From positions 59,210,001-59,274,000 of the forward strand of contig CM114271.1 in assembly GCA_050084515.1 (NCBI GenBank): a stretch of DNA of 64,000 nucleotides. The letters run 5' to 3'. The notes beneath the pieces were generated by a model. That model made no database searches, was not told the DNA's origin, and saw only the letters and a program-made list of their open reading frames with translations. Origin of the DNA: Blasia pusilla (Eukaryota; Marchantiophyta; Marchantiopsida; Blasiales). Below are positions 12,200 through 23,560 of the stretch, in pieces. How positions within the stretch are numbered: the stretch's first letter is position 1; every line of letters starts with the position of its first letter. Position numbers and translations under genes: made by a program.

Positions 12200-12554
12200 T
12201 TGCGCCTGTTGTGATCAGTGGCGGCTGTCTCTGTCTGTCTGTCAAAATTCGGATCAATTTTCCGTGTATGATCAATTCTGAGGCACAGTTTCAATTCACT
12301 CAGTCACAGCTTCAATTCGCATCGATTCGGAATTCCCTTCGCCTCGTGCCCGACCCGTACGTTCAGAAAGCTTGCCACCAATTCCCGGGATTATCGTCGT
12401 CAACCACGTACCTACAATTCTTCCAAGATAATCTCTGAAAAATCGCGCCTCTTCTCGATCCGATAGGATAGAAACTTCTGCCTGAGGCGCAGTTTCTACC
12501 CTATTTTCTATCCTATTCTCTATCCAAACAGGGAGCGACAGACTCGGAATTGCA

Positions 12555-12596
<42 letters not shown>

Positions 12597-14550
12597 CGTG
12601 CGACGAAATAAAACTACAATTGTTTCAAGACCTCACACCCTCGATGAAGACTCCCCAACAATTCACGGCGCACATCTTCGTACGTGGTCAGAAGCACCGC
12701 CTCACTTCATCCGGTCCAATCGAAGACCGCTAACCGAAACATAAAAAAACCACGGCCTCGACGTATGCTTCCCACCACTTCCATGAAATTCGCGAGCCCT
12801 GGATCCAATTCTGCGCTCTCAACCACCTTCGAGGTTCGGCTCCACCACTTTCATTCATTCAATCGGCGAGCCTTCCTCGGATCCACTTCTCCCCACCTTT
12901 GCGAAGTTTGGTACGCGTGACGATGTTCTTAACGGATGCCTTCCTAGTCATCCTCCTCACTCCCAGCCACTGTGGCTACCTACAAGGTTCACCGGCCCAT
13001 GAGATGAGCCCCACTTGAGCACGCACACACGCACGCCTGCCCCAGCTAGTCAGGGAGCGAGTCCGCAGGCGTTCTTAGCCGCGGAGCTGGCGCCCCCAGG
13101 GATTGGCACCTCGATCAGCGACCCGAAAGCGGCGGCATTGTCAAATCGGGAAGCGTCCGCCCTCTTTCAGTAGCACACGCGATCCGAAACCGCAGAGCGA
13201 GCGAGCGATCGACGAAACCGACGTGGGCAGTTTTGTCGGGCGCGTGTCGGGGCGCTTCCGGGTCCGAGTCGCTCGCTCCGATCACTGGACGAAGCTCTCG
13301 TCGGCGCCATGTGCACATGACAGCACCGTCGGTCGAGCAGAAACAAACAAACAATGAAAAAAAACATTAAACTTCAATAGAACCGCTTGATGGAGAACCC
13401 ATCAGAATACAAAGGAGGGTGGGGGCATAGATCAAACAGGAAGGCGAAAGTACGTCAGTAGTTCCACAATTCCACCAAGGCGAGAGAGCTGGCTGGCTCG
13501 ATCCCCATTCGGATCCGATTCATGATGGACCTGGACCTCCTTCACACGTCTCGCCTCCGACTCTCCCGTCTCCTTGGACCCGACATCCTTCTCCGCCGCC
13601 TCCCAGAGTCCCAGAGTCCCAGCTCCTCAACCGTCGCGTTCTGCTCGCAGCCGCACCCGCCAATCACCGATCATCTTCCTCGCCGCCCAACATTCGAATA
13701 TTCGGTACTCGCTGAACGAACGACAAACCAACCGACCGAGAGACTAACTAACCCTTCGTTGGTTCCGGCGGCCATGAACTGCAGCCACCGCCTATCTCCG
13801 GCGACTCCATCGCAACCGGTCCGGTTCACCGGACCTTTGGCGAAGCGGCGGAGGGCAATTCACGGCGACTTCACTTCAGGATCCCAGCCCATGGGGAGCG
13901 CCGACGTTGGGGACTCACGTAGCTTTCTATTGGCCGCCATACGAGGGCCACGTGGATTTCTCGCTTCTGTGACCGAGCCTACGAGTATGACATAATCTTT
14001 ATTCGTGGATAACTATTAAGGGATAGGGTCTGATTTCATGGGCAGCGACTCATTTTTTGCGTCTAAAAGATTTGTCCAACGGTTCACGAAAAAGTGACCC
14101 ACTAAAAAAGTTATGGGCGTATAAAAATCGGTTCATCATGAAAAGACCCACTGGTCTCAACTACTTAGTGAAGGCCATTTTGGCATCCAAAAGTTTTGGG
14201 CGCAGAGAAATCGGCGACGTTATGTGGTCGTCGTGACCTGCGCACATGGAATTCATTCCTAAATCTTGGAAGAGTGACATTTCTTAAGAGGTGCATGTGC
14301 ATGTTAAGAAATTCGTATGTGCCAACGAAGTCATGTAGGGGTTGTAGAAAATAAAAAAATGCATAGGCTCAAGAATGAAAAAAATGAATGTGTACAATTT
14401 TAGGATACATATACACACATACAAAATGAATTATACAGTTCAATTCGTTAGTGAATGCACATTTAGGAACACAAATTTTCATTTCTAATTCTGGTAATTT
14501 TGCCATTTGCGGAGTTTGCCTCTTGGCTTGGAATTATGACCCCCTTATCT
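12200..14550. other. GC-rich upstream region, no gene supported
   Basis: About 12200-13980 is GC- and CpG-rich, with an (AG)n microsatellite at about 12558-12588, consistent with the promoter and 5' region of the minus-strand GT47 gene and possibly of an unseen plus-strand transcript. The 157-codon frame at 13522-13995 is Pro/Ser/Arg-rich with no domain. After about 14000 the composition turns AT-rich. Confidence 0.45.
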
Positions 14551-14942
14551 ATATCTATATTGTAATTGGAGGATATCACTTCATTTTACAAACTCCTCTC
14601 CTCTTTACACTTGGCACTTTAAGCCCATAGGATCGTAGGTCTTATGAACCAATAGGATCACCTATTTAATTAAAAGAGGATGGGATTAGAGAAAATCCTC
14701 TTCCGATGTTGATAACGGTCCTCGAAGGGTTCTTATGGTGTTGACACATGTCACTTTAAGAGAGGGAGTTAAGTTAAGAGGAGACAATTAAATGAGGAAG
14801 GGAGGACCGGAGGCACTAAACAAGAATTTTTGAAAAATTTGAAGATCACCCGTACATAGCACATGCAACACTCAAGTTTAAAATTAATTTAAGATGGCAC
14901 TTGAGAACTTTGAGAATTAATTATCGGGGGTACTTTAAATCT
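14551..14942 (+). repeat. Helitron-like repeat unit, copy 1
   Basis: Starts with TCTATATTGTAATTG, the plant Helitron-type 5' sequence. It contains ACACTTGGCACTTTAAGCC and AGGTCTTATGAACCAATAGG, a decayed CCCGTACATAGCACATGC hairpin near 14852, and ends with an AATTAATTTAAGATGG block. The same order of blocks is repeated from 14943, where the LTR element has entered. Confidence 0.6.
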
Positions 14943-15032
14943 ATATTGTAATTGAAGAGTGCCCCTTCATTTTTCAAACTCCTCTCTTCTTAACACTTGG
15001 CACTTTCAGCCAATAAAATTGCAGGTCTTATG

Positions 15033-15037
15033 AACCA
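15033..15037. repeat. Target site duplication AACCA, left
   Basis: AACCA directly precedes TGTCACATC and recurs at 24870-24874, after the right end. The uninterrupted paralogous unit at about 14630-14650 reads TTATGAACCAATAGGATC, confirming the junction. Confidence 0.8.
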
Positions 15038-15521
15038 TGTCACATCTGAGTAGCCGATAGGCCGAGATCTATCGTGGATAGGGCGTAGGAGCCAGCGGAC
15101 TATCTTGATTGTAACTTTGTCCCACAGTGTCGGATGAGGTTGAGGATAGGTCCATTGTGTCAGGAACGTCGTTTCTGACGACTTTCATGTAGAGGTCTTT
15201 CACAGCCGGGTGACTTGTTGACTAGGTCACCTGCCCCTGGTAACCTATGCGCGCAGGTTACCAAGGGAAGTGCTATTTTTAGGAGAAGAGCCTTTTGGCT
15301 CTTCCCAACCTATATAAGAGAGGAAGATGGCTTTCCTAAGCCATCTTTTCTCATGTTGGGCCGTTGGAGCACCTCCCTTGTATGTGTGTGAGCTAGGACT
15401 AGGGTGCTAGCGTCCGGATTCCTTGATAGCACAAGGTGGACGAGGCTCGATATGCCGATGTAGAGTGAGGAGTGGAGTTTTAGGCCGGGTGTGCCGTTTT
15501 TACTACTCTTTATTTTTTACA
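15038..15521 (+). repeat. Left LTR (484 bp)
   Basis: Begins TGTCACATCTG and ends TTTTTTACA. It pairs with 24249-24732, same length, with five differences seen by eye (about 1%). TATATAAG at 15311-15318 is the likely U3 TATA box. Several short stem-loops are visible: GGTAACCT/AGGTTACC near 15239, AAGAGCC/GGCTCTT near 15286, AGATGGCTT/AAGCCATCT near 15327. The 137-bp block that follows the right LTR is absent here. Confidence 0.9.
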
Positions 15522-16819
15522 TGAGAAAAGATGTCAGGGGGCTGGTGGGAATTCGTTGTTTGCAGGTAGGCAAGCGAGTTGCCTTGGTCGAGAGCCCCTC
15601 GAGACGTGTGTGTGACGTTGTGTGTCATTTTTTTCTGTTTGGAAGGCTGTGGGCGGAAGCGCTGTCCGTTTTTCTCAGATTTTGCTGGTGCAGATTGATG
15701 GGGAACTGCAGCCGAGTGTAGCGTGTGGTGGCGCGTCGTGTGTACGCAAGTGAGTGTCGCGTAAGAGAGAGCTTTGCCTTGCAGCCGCCGGGGGGCTGTC
15801 AAGCAAAGGCGGCTTGGTAGCTAGTTAGGTTGCTTGTAGCGTTTTAGGTCATAAAGCCGTGTTAGGTCACTTGGATCCGCGGGGCTTCTGGGTGTAGGTG
15901 TCGGACAGCGTCTAAGGAAGAGAGAGGGGCCGCAACCGCATAGGGCTACGTGCCCTCAGGAGCAGAGAGAGGGTCACAGGAGCTGAGGAGCTCCTAACGT
16001 CGAGAAAGGAGGGGGTGGAAGGAGTCATTATGACTCCAAAGATGGAGGATGGGTTCGCAGCATAGGGCCGCGGTCCGGCCCCCCCCCCCCCCCTCCGCAT
16101 TTAGGGCCCAAGGGGCCGCATAGGGCCGCGGGCCCAAGTTCTTCCCCCCTCTTTGACGTGGTAGCACCGACCATAGTCGGTCGGACAGTTGTCGCATACG
16201 TGGTTGGCAGGACAGACGAGGTTAGTCGGGCGAACGTGAGTTGAGATTTTCCGGACATGAGTGGGAGTCGACCAAGGTGAGTCGCGTTACATACATGATG
16301 TTTTGGGGCGCGACAAGGTTGCGAGAGTTTACGATGGAGGGGCAGTGTGCATGATGCCGACGGGTTGTCCGCATCTGTTGACGGGAGGATCGACGTGTTG
16401 GTCGAGGGGAGTGTTATGTGGCGGAGATTGTCATATCATGTGGAGGAGTGCATATTGACGGTGCAGCAGGCTGGAGGGCGTGATCAGGTTACCCATTCGA
16501 GTCCCTTTTCCCGCACTTGTCGTGTGTGATTGAGAGTGCTGGGTATCGGGTAGTAGCTGGTGCTAGATGGGTGCACTGATGGTGACGAGTGTAGATTCTT
16601 GTCATGTGTAGCATGTTGGTGGATATACGGCGGTTGCCGAGTAGGGGTCGCGTGTATGACCCGAGAGTGTGTCGCTAGGTTAGGTGAGTCAGTTGGGAGG
16701 CTTATGGTGAGCCCGAGTGTTGAACGTGCGTGAGGCCGGGTATGTTATCACGCGATTGACGTTAGCATAGGTGAGCTAGTGAGGCGTGTGGGAGACTCTC
16801 GATGAGTCTGAGTGCTTGA
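15522..16819 (+). other. 5' leader of the retrotransposon
   Basis: 1.3 kb of G/T-rich untranslated sequence between LTR and Gag, with a 15-base C run at 16079-16093. The open frames here lack domains. No clear primer-binding site complementary to a familiar tRNA 3' end adjoins the LTR. Confidence 0.6.
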
Positions 16820-18777
16820 GTGGGTGAGACAGGGTTTGTCATCACGGCGTTCTTCCAGGGTTCGGAAGAACCGGGTAGTGCGAGCAGTAGTAGTGGTGTG
16901 ACACGGAGTGGAGTGAGATACCGAGGGGTTATCAGTGAGGAGCTCCCTCGACATCCATCCGTGACTGGATCGTCATCACTGGACACTGGGTCTGGTGACG
17001 AGATCACCGACAGAGACAGTAGTACTTGGCAAGAGATGGACGACATGGGCCATCGGGGCATGCGTCGTTTCTCAGGTGCAGTGGGCACCATCGACTTAGA
17101 TGATTTCATCCAGGAGTTTGACACATGGTGCGACTTCCAGAGATCTGAGACCCGACACGGTTCAACCCTTTCATGGCATGGAAGGGGTTGTTCAAAGATT
17201 TTGGAGGGTCCTCCGATGGATGACTACATGGAGTTTCGATCACTATATTTAGTAGAGATCGATGCCTGGAGGATGTATTGGGCTCCAGGGTATGTGTCCA
17301 CTAGTGGTCGCGAGGCATATGATGGGATTGTGAGAGGAGAGAGACCCACACCATCATCCCGGAGACTAGATGGAGAGGAGGACACTGACACAGGCGATGT
17401 GGCAGAGACCTCTGGTGGTAGAGGGCCATCCAGCTTCAGCCCCACAGTGGAGTTCTTCCGACAATTGGGGAAGAGCTACCAGGGTGTACGCACCGACAAG
17501 CTGAAGAGTCTATAGGATTTTCAACGACGATCGGGTGAGAGTCTGAGAGAGGCATTCACACGCATGAGGAGGCTGATCATTGCTACGTTTGGAGGATCGA
17601 GGCGCAATACCCAAGATTGGTCTGGGTTACGGACCGAGAACTACGGAGGAGAGTCCGAGATGCGGTCTTTGATTCACACAAATGGAAGCCCACATTGAAG
17701 GTGGTCTTTGAGTTGTCTGAGCGTATTGAGCTCAACATGAGTGAGGAGCAGGTAGTGACCGCTGGATTTTCTCGAGAGTCGACGGGTCCACGAGCGGCAG
17801 TGACCCCACCGGTGCCACAGCGAGCACCAGTACCACGGGAGCGGGTTAGTGTGCCTAGAGAGCAGGGCGGGTACCGTGAGCCTATGAGGCAACGACCTGC
17901 ACCTACATATGTTGCCCAGCAGGGACCGATGTGGTCTTGTTGGACGTGTGGAGGGGCCCATAGGCAGAGAGGCGCCCAAGCATGGGGAGAGGACCACAGC
18001 GCCTCCGATTGCACAGAGCCCTGAGAGGATGGCCCCACCAAGACACAGTGTGACCATTGCCATAGATATGGTCACACTAGGGATAGATGTTTTGACCTTC
18101 GCCGAGGGGCACGTCCAGACGTAGGCCGAGGGCTTGGGGGCGGTCGTCCTGGAGGAGGTCGGGGAGTTCTTCCTGTACGTGGTGGTAGAGGACCACCACC
18201 AGCCAGAGGAGATGGAGCAGAGCACGAGCGGCGCGCTCTCTCACGCATCGATCAGTTGGAGCAGAGGATTGCTGCCATGACGATGATGCAGCTTAGGGAA
18301 GGCACGGAGCTGCGATCAGCTAGTGTGACTCCAGTCTCTACCTCTTACCCTGACCTGGGTGAGGATCTCTCCAATATGGGATTCATGTGTAGTGCAGCCT
18401 AGGTTGAGGCAGTTGCAGTGGTGACTCGGGGTGCTGCGAGAGGCACCGAGCCATCGAGAGGTGGAGTTGAGATTGACCCACCAGAGGGGACCGATGGGCG
18501 GCAGGCCAGGGTTCCACAATCATTCATATTGTCGGAGGCACTACACACACCATCGATGGTGCCTCGACGACCAGCGGTGCCTACAGTTCAAGCACCTACG
18601 TCGACGTCACGAGGAGTTGGAGTGACAACTCCTATGCCGGCTCGAGTGGAGTCAGTGTCGACTATAGTGTTGGAGGTGGCCACTAGAGTGAGTCAGACTC
18701 CGCTATTTTCCGCCTTAGAGTTGGCGACGTTGGGAGTTGGACCAGTGAGGTGTTCGGTTGGCCGCCACGTTGTGTGA
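16820..18777 (+). pseudogene. Gag of the retrotransposon, broken
   Basis: Structural capsid/nucleocapsid polyprotein. 16820-17515 gives an acidic N-terminal region with a capsid-like EFFRQLGKSYQGV segment; the same frame continues past a TAG (17513-17515) into DFQRRSGESLREAFTRMRRL, the Gag capsid consensus. A frameshift near 17600 moves to the frame of 17617, which runs through a Pro/Arg-rich linker and a CCHC zinc knuckle, C-X2-C-X4-H-X4-C at 18049-18090 (CDHCHRYGHTRDRC). In-frame stops are TGA 18022, TAG 18400 and TGA 18775. No ATG was found at the extreme N-terminus, so the start is uncertain. Confidence 0.75.
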
Positions 18778-18951
18778 GCGTGGAGAGATGCGCTTCTTGT
18801 TCAGAGGTAGTTGAGGAGGTGGTGGAGTTGCCCTCGAGCCGGTGCTTGGGACGTTCCCCACGAGTCATGGCATGGCGGCGGGCGGTTGGTAGATATGCCG
18901 ATTCGACCGACCGGCCATAGAGCGGAGTGGTGACACACTGAGTAGTTTTCT

Positions 18952-19350
18952 TTGGATAACCGAGCTGGAGTATTTCGCTTGGTTAGTCCGACGGGGATAG
19001 TATACCACCCGCAGCGCGTCCTACTTGATTCAAGAGCGCAACCCTTGATGTTAGGGAAGGCGGCGTGTTTAGCGTTGGGGTTACGGAAGGCCGACATTAA
19101 GCCTTGTCCCTTCCAGATACAGACCTCGATTGGGGGCGTATCACCCACTCAGTATATGACTCAACAGGAGATTGTTGTGAGAGTCCAGGCAGAGCATGCG
19201 ACGGATAGTACTATGGTGCGCACACGTGCGATTACGACACCAGCTGAGTCGTACGATGTGTTGGTGGGGAGTACATTGTTATATCCCCTAGGATTCATCC
19301 TTGACTTCTGGGAGGAGACCATTGCTTATCGGCCAGGATGGCGGTCAGGT
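18952..19350 (+). pseudogene. Retropepsin-like protease domain
   Basis: Aspartic protease that would process the polyprotein. VLLDSRAQPLMLG at 19018-19056 aligns with the D-(S/T)-G-A active-site loop, but Gly is Arg (GGA to AGA at 19033-19035), which should abolish activity. Further on, YDVLVGSTLLYPLGFILDF matches the hydrophobic retropepsin C-terminal part. It continues in the same frame as Gag upstream (after stops at 18808, 18931 and 18943) and the methyltransferase downstream. Confidence 0.7.
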
Positions 19351-19669
19351 GACGGTCGGATGAGTCAGTTACCCGTGCAGTTTGCGGGACGAGATGGTCG
19401 ATCACGAGGCGAGTCTGTGACCACATTGACGGCTTTCACAGTTAGTGTTAGCTGGCCAGGAGAGTTGTTGGAGGGGAACGCACATGCGGAGGATGTCCCA
19501 GTAGCGGATAGTCCGACGGAGAGACAGGCCATGGCGGGTGTCTCTTCCCATGTTAGCGATGTCTCTTCACCATTATGGGGTACGACTCGAGAGCTACAGA
19601 GGAGTGCCGACGACCTCGTGAGGCAGGCGTGGAGTCATGTTTTTATCCCAGAGCAGCGAGAGTCACGTG

Positions 19670-20940
19670 GCAATCGGGCTCTTGGAGTGGAGACGATGAC
19701 CCCACTAGATATCACACTTGTTGTGTGGCAATGCCCAGAGGAGGGGGTTAGGGTGTTAGATCTCTTTGGAGGGATTAGCACCGGATTGGCTACAGTATTC
19801 CAGGCGGGCATACGTGTGCATCAGTACCTTTATGTGGAGAGAGATGAGACTGCGCGGCGAGTATCATTACGTCACGTGGCGAGATTGGTCCAGAGGTATC
19901 CTGAGTTGTTGTCGGTATGTGCAGTACGGGGATACCAGCATACGCTACCCGTCGACATATCTTTGGTGGGGGTGCAGGATCTGGATAGAGTTGGCACCAT
20001 TCATTCGGTGATTGCTGGATGGCCATGTCAGGGTCATTCATCAGCTGGCCGAGGATTTAGATTGCAGGATCCGAGGTCAGGGATGTTTTGAGAGATGTTG
20101 CGAGTAGTACGACACTTGCAGCAGAGTCAGATATGTTCTCCAGCGTACATTTTGGAGAACGTGCCGTTGTTGGGAGATACTCGTGCACGTGTGATGACGA
20201 ATGTACATCAGGTGAGGTCCTGGTTGGGACCGGCTGTGTTGTTAGATGCAGCGAGAGTTGGGTCAAGTGCCCATCGTCCACGACTGTGGTGGACGAACCT
20301 AATACCATCAGAGGTACTGAGTCGAGCCTACAGTGGAGTCCAGAGAGCACCACATCTCACGGTGGATGCTATTTTGGACTCAGGGCGTCGATCTCAGGTG
20401 GTGACACGCGATGATAGAACACCATTGGCCACTGCCAATAGGGTGGGGGAGTTGAGGGCAGCCTTACCTACGTTGGTGGGCTTCCCAGCATCCCATGCCT
20501 TTCGTCAGGGAGGGCCAGGCATGATTTGGGATGAGGTGACTGGAGTATTGGAGGAGCCTACAGCAGATGAGCGTGAGCGCGCCATGGGGTTCACTACCGG
20601 TACTACGGCGGTGCCACGGATGACTGAGGTATCACGGAGACAGGTGTTGGGGCAGGCGATGGACCTCAACTGTCTCACATGGATAGTCAGCCTAGGTATG
20701 GCTGAGCAGAGACGGATGCGAGTGTCATCCATGCCGTCACGTCCTCGAGTTGGACCACTGCCTACAGGGTCTGTACACGCATTGGCTGGGGGCGAGACGA
20801 GGAGAGATAGGCACCCATGGACTTCCTGGGACGTCGTTCGAGCAGAGAGTGCGAAGGCGGCTAGAGTAGCACATGTTCATTTTTCGGATGTGGAGCATGG
20901 TGTAGGAGGTCAGAGTGGAGTGGCTAGGATTGCTACATAG
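19670..20940 (+). pseudogene. C5 cytosine DNA methyltransferase domain within the retrotransposon, one stop
   Basis: Transfers a methyl group from S-adenosylmethionine to C5 of cytosine in DNA. Canonical, unpermuted motif order: motif I VRVLDLFGGISTGL (AdoMet binding, from 19750), an acidic YVERDE (motif II), motif IV GWPCQGHSSAGRG with the catalytic Cys at 20026-20028, motif VI ENV at 20155-20163, motif VIII AHRPRLWW at 20269-20295, and a motif IX/X-like RRQVLGQAMDL from about 20635. The HRxR form of motif VIII and the compact size recall DNMT3-type enzymes; the unpermuted order excludes DRM architecture. TGA at 20089-20091 separates motifs IV and VI. It lies between protease and RT, in frame with both. 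Which C5-MTase clade it comes from is not settled. Confidence 0.9.
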
Positions 20941-22010
20941 CAACCAAAGCCGGAGGTTGCGTCCTCTCCGAGTGAGGTCACGATGGAGACTTGGGAGCCT
21001 GTGATAGGTCTCAAGTTGATAGGAGGAGAGCGACGGCGAGTTCATAGGTTTCTGAGAGGGCATGTCAGTTTTTTTGCCTTCAGTATGAGAGACTTGGGTA
21101 CGCTGAAGGGTCCCGGGATACGGATTGAGTTGGCTAGTGATACGCCAATCTTTCGTCGACCCTACAGGTATTCTGATATGGAGCGAGCCTTGATTCAGAG
21201 CAGGAGTCAGGACTTGTGGAGTTGTCACATGGGGAGTATGCATCTGCCACAGTCATGCCGGCAAAGAAGGATATGTATGGCAATTGGACGGATAGGCGGA
21301 TGTGTGGAGATTACCGTCCTATCAACCGGCATTGGCAGGTCGATCGGTATGCCATGCCTACTCTCGAGAGATCTTTGATGCGGTAGGGCATGCAAAGATC
21401 TTGATTTTTAGATCTCCGTCTTTGGCTATCATCGGCTTCCTATCAGGTTGGAGGACAGGAGAAGACAAAGTCAGGGGATAGATCGGTTCGGGAGAGATTG
21501 CTTGTATCGATGGCGGTTCTTACCATTTGGGTTGAAGAACGCGCTGGAGTTTCAGAGAGTGATGGATAGGATTCTGGCTGGCTTGGATTTTTGCGATGTT
21601 ACATAGATGATATTCTTATCTTCAGTTCGACGGTTGAGGAGCATGAGCGACACTTGGAGGAGGTGTTTCGGCGATTGCAGTTACATGGACTGAAGTTACA
21701 TCCAGGCAAGTGCAGATTCTTTCAGGAGCGGATTAAGTACTTGGGACACACCATAAACCCGAGTGGGTTAGGCGTTCAGCAGACGAAGGTAGAGGCTATT
21801 GCGCAGATTCGACGCCCTACAGATGTGAGTCGAGTCCGAGCATTTCTTGGACTGGCGAACTTCTATCGACGGTATGTCAAGGGTTTTAGTGCGATCGCAA
21901 AGTCTTTGACCTTGTTGACGAGACTTGATCAGGTGTGGTTGTGGGGAGATGATCAGGAGCGAGCATTTCAGGAGCTCAAGGACAGGTTGACGTCCTCACC
22001 CATTTTACAG
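20941..22010 (+). pseudogene. Reverse transcriptase domain, frameshifted
   Basis: RNA-directed DNA polymerase. The N-terminal part is in the polyprotein frame (LGTLKGPGIRIELASDTPIF, about 21094-21150). A frame change near 21215 leads to ASATVMPAKKD and MCGDYRPIN (Ty3-type RT blocks), further small indels follow, then WRFLPFGLKNA (about 21511-21545), and the catalytic CYIDDI with YIDD at 21600-21611. The thumb/connection GHTINPSG and FLGLANFYRRYVKGFS follow in the long frame 21591-22664. Confidence 0.88.
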
Positions 22011-22664
22011 AGACCGGTTAGGGGTCGCCCATTCGAGTTACATACGGATTGGAGCATGTTGGGTCTAGGAGCAGTGCTTACTCATCGGGATGACGAGGAG
22101 AGGGAGTTTGTTGTGGCTTACGCAAGTCGATCGAACAACATTGCAGAGGCGAAGTACAGCTCCTACGAGGGAGAGTGCTTGGCTGCAGTGTGGGCCGTGG
22201 CACATTTTAGGTGCTATTTATTTGGCAACCCTTTCACACTTATCACTGATCATCAGCCGTTGAAGTGGTTGATGGAGTCCGACAAGCTTACGGGAAAGCT
22301 TGCCAGGTGGGCTCTATTACTACAGGAGTATGAGTTTGAGGTGGTTCATAGGCCAGGTCGGCTGAACCAAGATGCGGATGGGTTGAGTCGTAACCCATGT
22401 CCGAGTCAGAGAGACGTCACGGGAGCTCGATGGCACGGAGAGAGTGATGAGGAGATGGTGCCCGGTTGGCATGCATCTGCCTATCTTTGTTGGTTGACTA
22501 TGGCAGGTCAACCACAGGTGATGACTCCAGTGGTGGGGTTGGATGATGAGTCTTTGGATCCGGAGGTTAGTGAGGAGGCGACAGGTGGTCGTGATATCCA
22601 TGACGACGTGGAGGTTGTGGACTTTTGCGACCTTTGGCGTCATTACGAGTCTGATGAGTGCTAG
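22011..22664 (+). CDS. RNase H domain and connector
   Basis: Removes the RNA template during reverse transcription. Within the frame 21591-22664: FELHTDWSMLGLGAVL (first catalytic Asp), AYASRS, KYSSYEGECLAAVWAVAHFR (catalytic Glu), LITDHQPLKWL (catalytic Asp) and GRLNQDADGLSRNP, the usual Ty3 RNase H end. An acidic linker follows and the frame ends at TAG 22662-22664, with integrase starting in another frame. Confidence 0.85.
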   Translation, partial: RPVRGRPFELHTDWSMLGLGAVLTHRDDEEREFVVAYASRSNNIAEAKYSSYEGECLAAVWAVAHFRCYLFGNPFTLITDHQPLKWLMESDKLTGKLARWALLLQEYEFEVVHRPGRLNQDADGLSRNPCPSQRDVTGARWHGESDEEMVPGWHASAYLCWLTMAGQPQVMTPVVGLDDESLDPEVSEEATGGRDIHDDVEVVDFCDLWRHYESDEC

Positions 22665-22749
22665 GGAGCGGATCGGATCCTCTGAGAGAGCCAAGAGGTT
22701 CAGGTGGGAGGGGACTCACATTTTGCGGGTATGGGGAGATGGTAGGATA

Positions 22750-23560
22750 CGAGTGGTACCTCATCCTTCCCCGAGCACGTGTAGTGCGACATGCCCATGA
22801 GGAGTTGGGACATTTCGGAGTAAAGCGCATTTTACACTTACTCGGGTTCGATATTGGTGGCGCGGCATGCATCTTGGGTACAGCAGATTTGTGGCGAGAT
22901 GTATGGTATGTGACAGAGTGCGAGCATCCTTCAATGCTCCCACTCATGATTACATCCTTTGCCGATTATGGGTTTAGGTTATCGGTGGAGTTTAGACTTT
23001 GCGGGACCTTTGCCATTGACAGGCGTCATCATAGGTGCGTGTTGGTCATGGTGGAGCATTTCTCCAAGTGGATAGAGTTGGTGGCACTACCGGACAAAGC
23101 GGCGAGGAACACTTATGCGTTTCTAGATCATGTGCTTTGTCACTTTGGTGCACCGGCGGAGGTGTTGACTGACCAGGGTACCGAGTTTAGGGGAGAGTTT
23201 CAGGCCTTCTATGATCAGGCGCTGATAGATCACCGCACCACGTCCAGGGATCATCCTGAGGCGGATGGATTGGCGGAGAGAGTGGTACACACGGTGAAGA
23301 GAGGATTGCGCAAGTATGGCTTGCAGCGGGGACAGTTGAGGGAGTGGGACCTACAGTTGCCATGGTTGGCTATGGGTTATCGCTTTAGTCGGCAGGCATC
23401 CTTGGCGTCATTTTCACCGTACTTTTTGCTCTTTGGGAGAGAGCCAGATTTACCTGCAGCGATTCGACATGACATGGCGGAGGTGTTAGATCTTGATGAT
23501 CCAGATGTGTGGGTGCAAGCAAGCATGTTCTCAGAGGGCAGAAGTTTTTCATAGAGTTAT
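22750..23560 (+). pseudogene. Integrase (zinc-binding and catalytic core)
   Basis: DDE integrase that inserts the cDNA. HAHEELGHFGVKRILHLL carries the two His of the HHCC zinc domain; its Cys pair is not intact. In the core, ILVMVEHFSKW-type sequence appears as CVLVMVEHFSKWIELV, LTDQGTEFRGEF has the second catalytic Asp, and HPEADGLAERVVHTVK the catalytic Glu. A Ty3-type FSPYFLLFGREPDLP block follows. The first catalytic Asp region is disturbed (CGTFAIDRRHHR) and the frame shifts near 23540. Confidence 0.85.

Noticed and set aside
13522-13995. 157-codon plus-strand open frame in GC-rich DNA
   Set aside because: Low-complexity Ser/Pro/Arg composition, no domain or splice context; typical of stop-poor GC-rich promoter DNA.
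15522-15560. Primer-binding site after the left LTR
   Set aside because: TGAGAAAAGATGTC does not match the usual initiator-Met or other tRNA 3' ends I know; left unassigned.
18808-18945. Idea that the stops between Gag and protease mark a programmed readthrough
   Set aside because: Three stops within 140 bp and others elsewhere in the same frame fit decay better than a programmed site.
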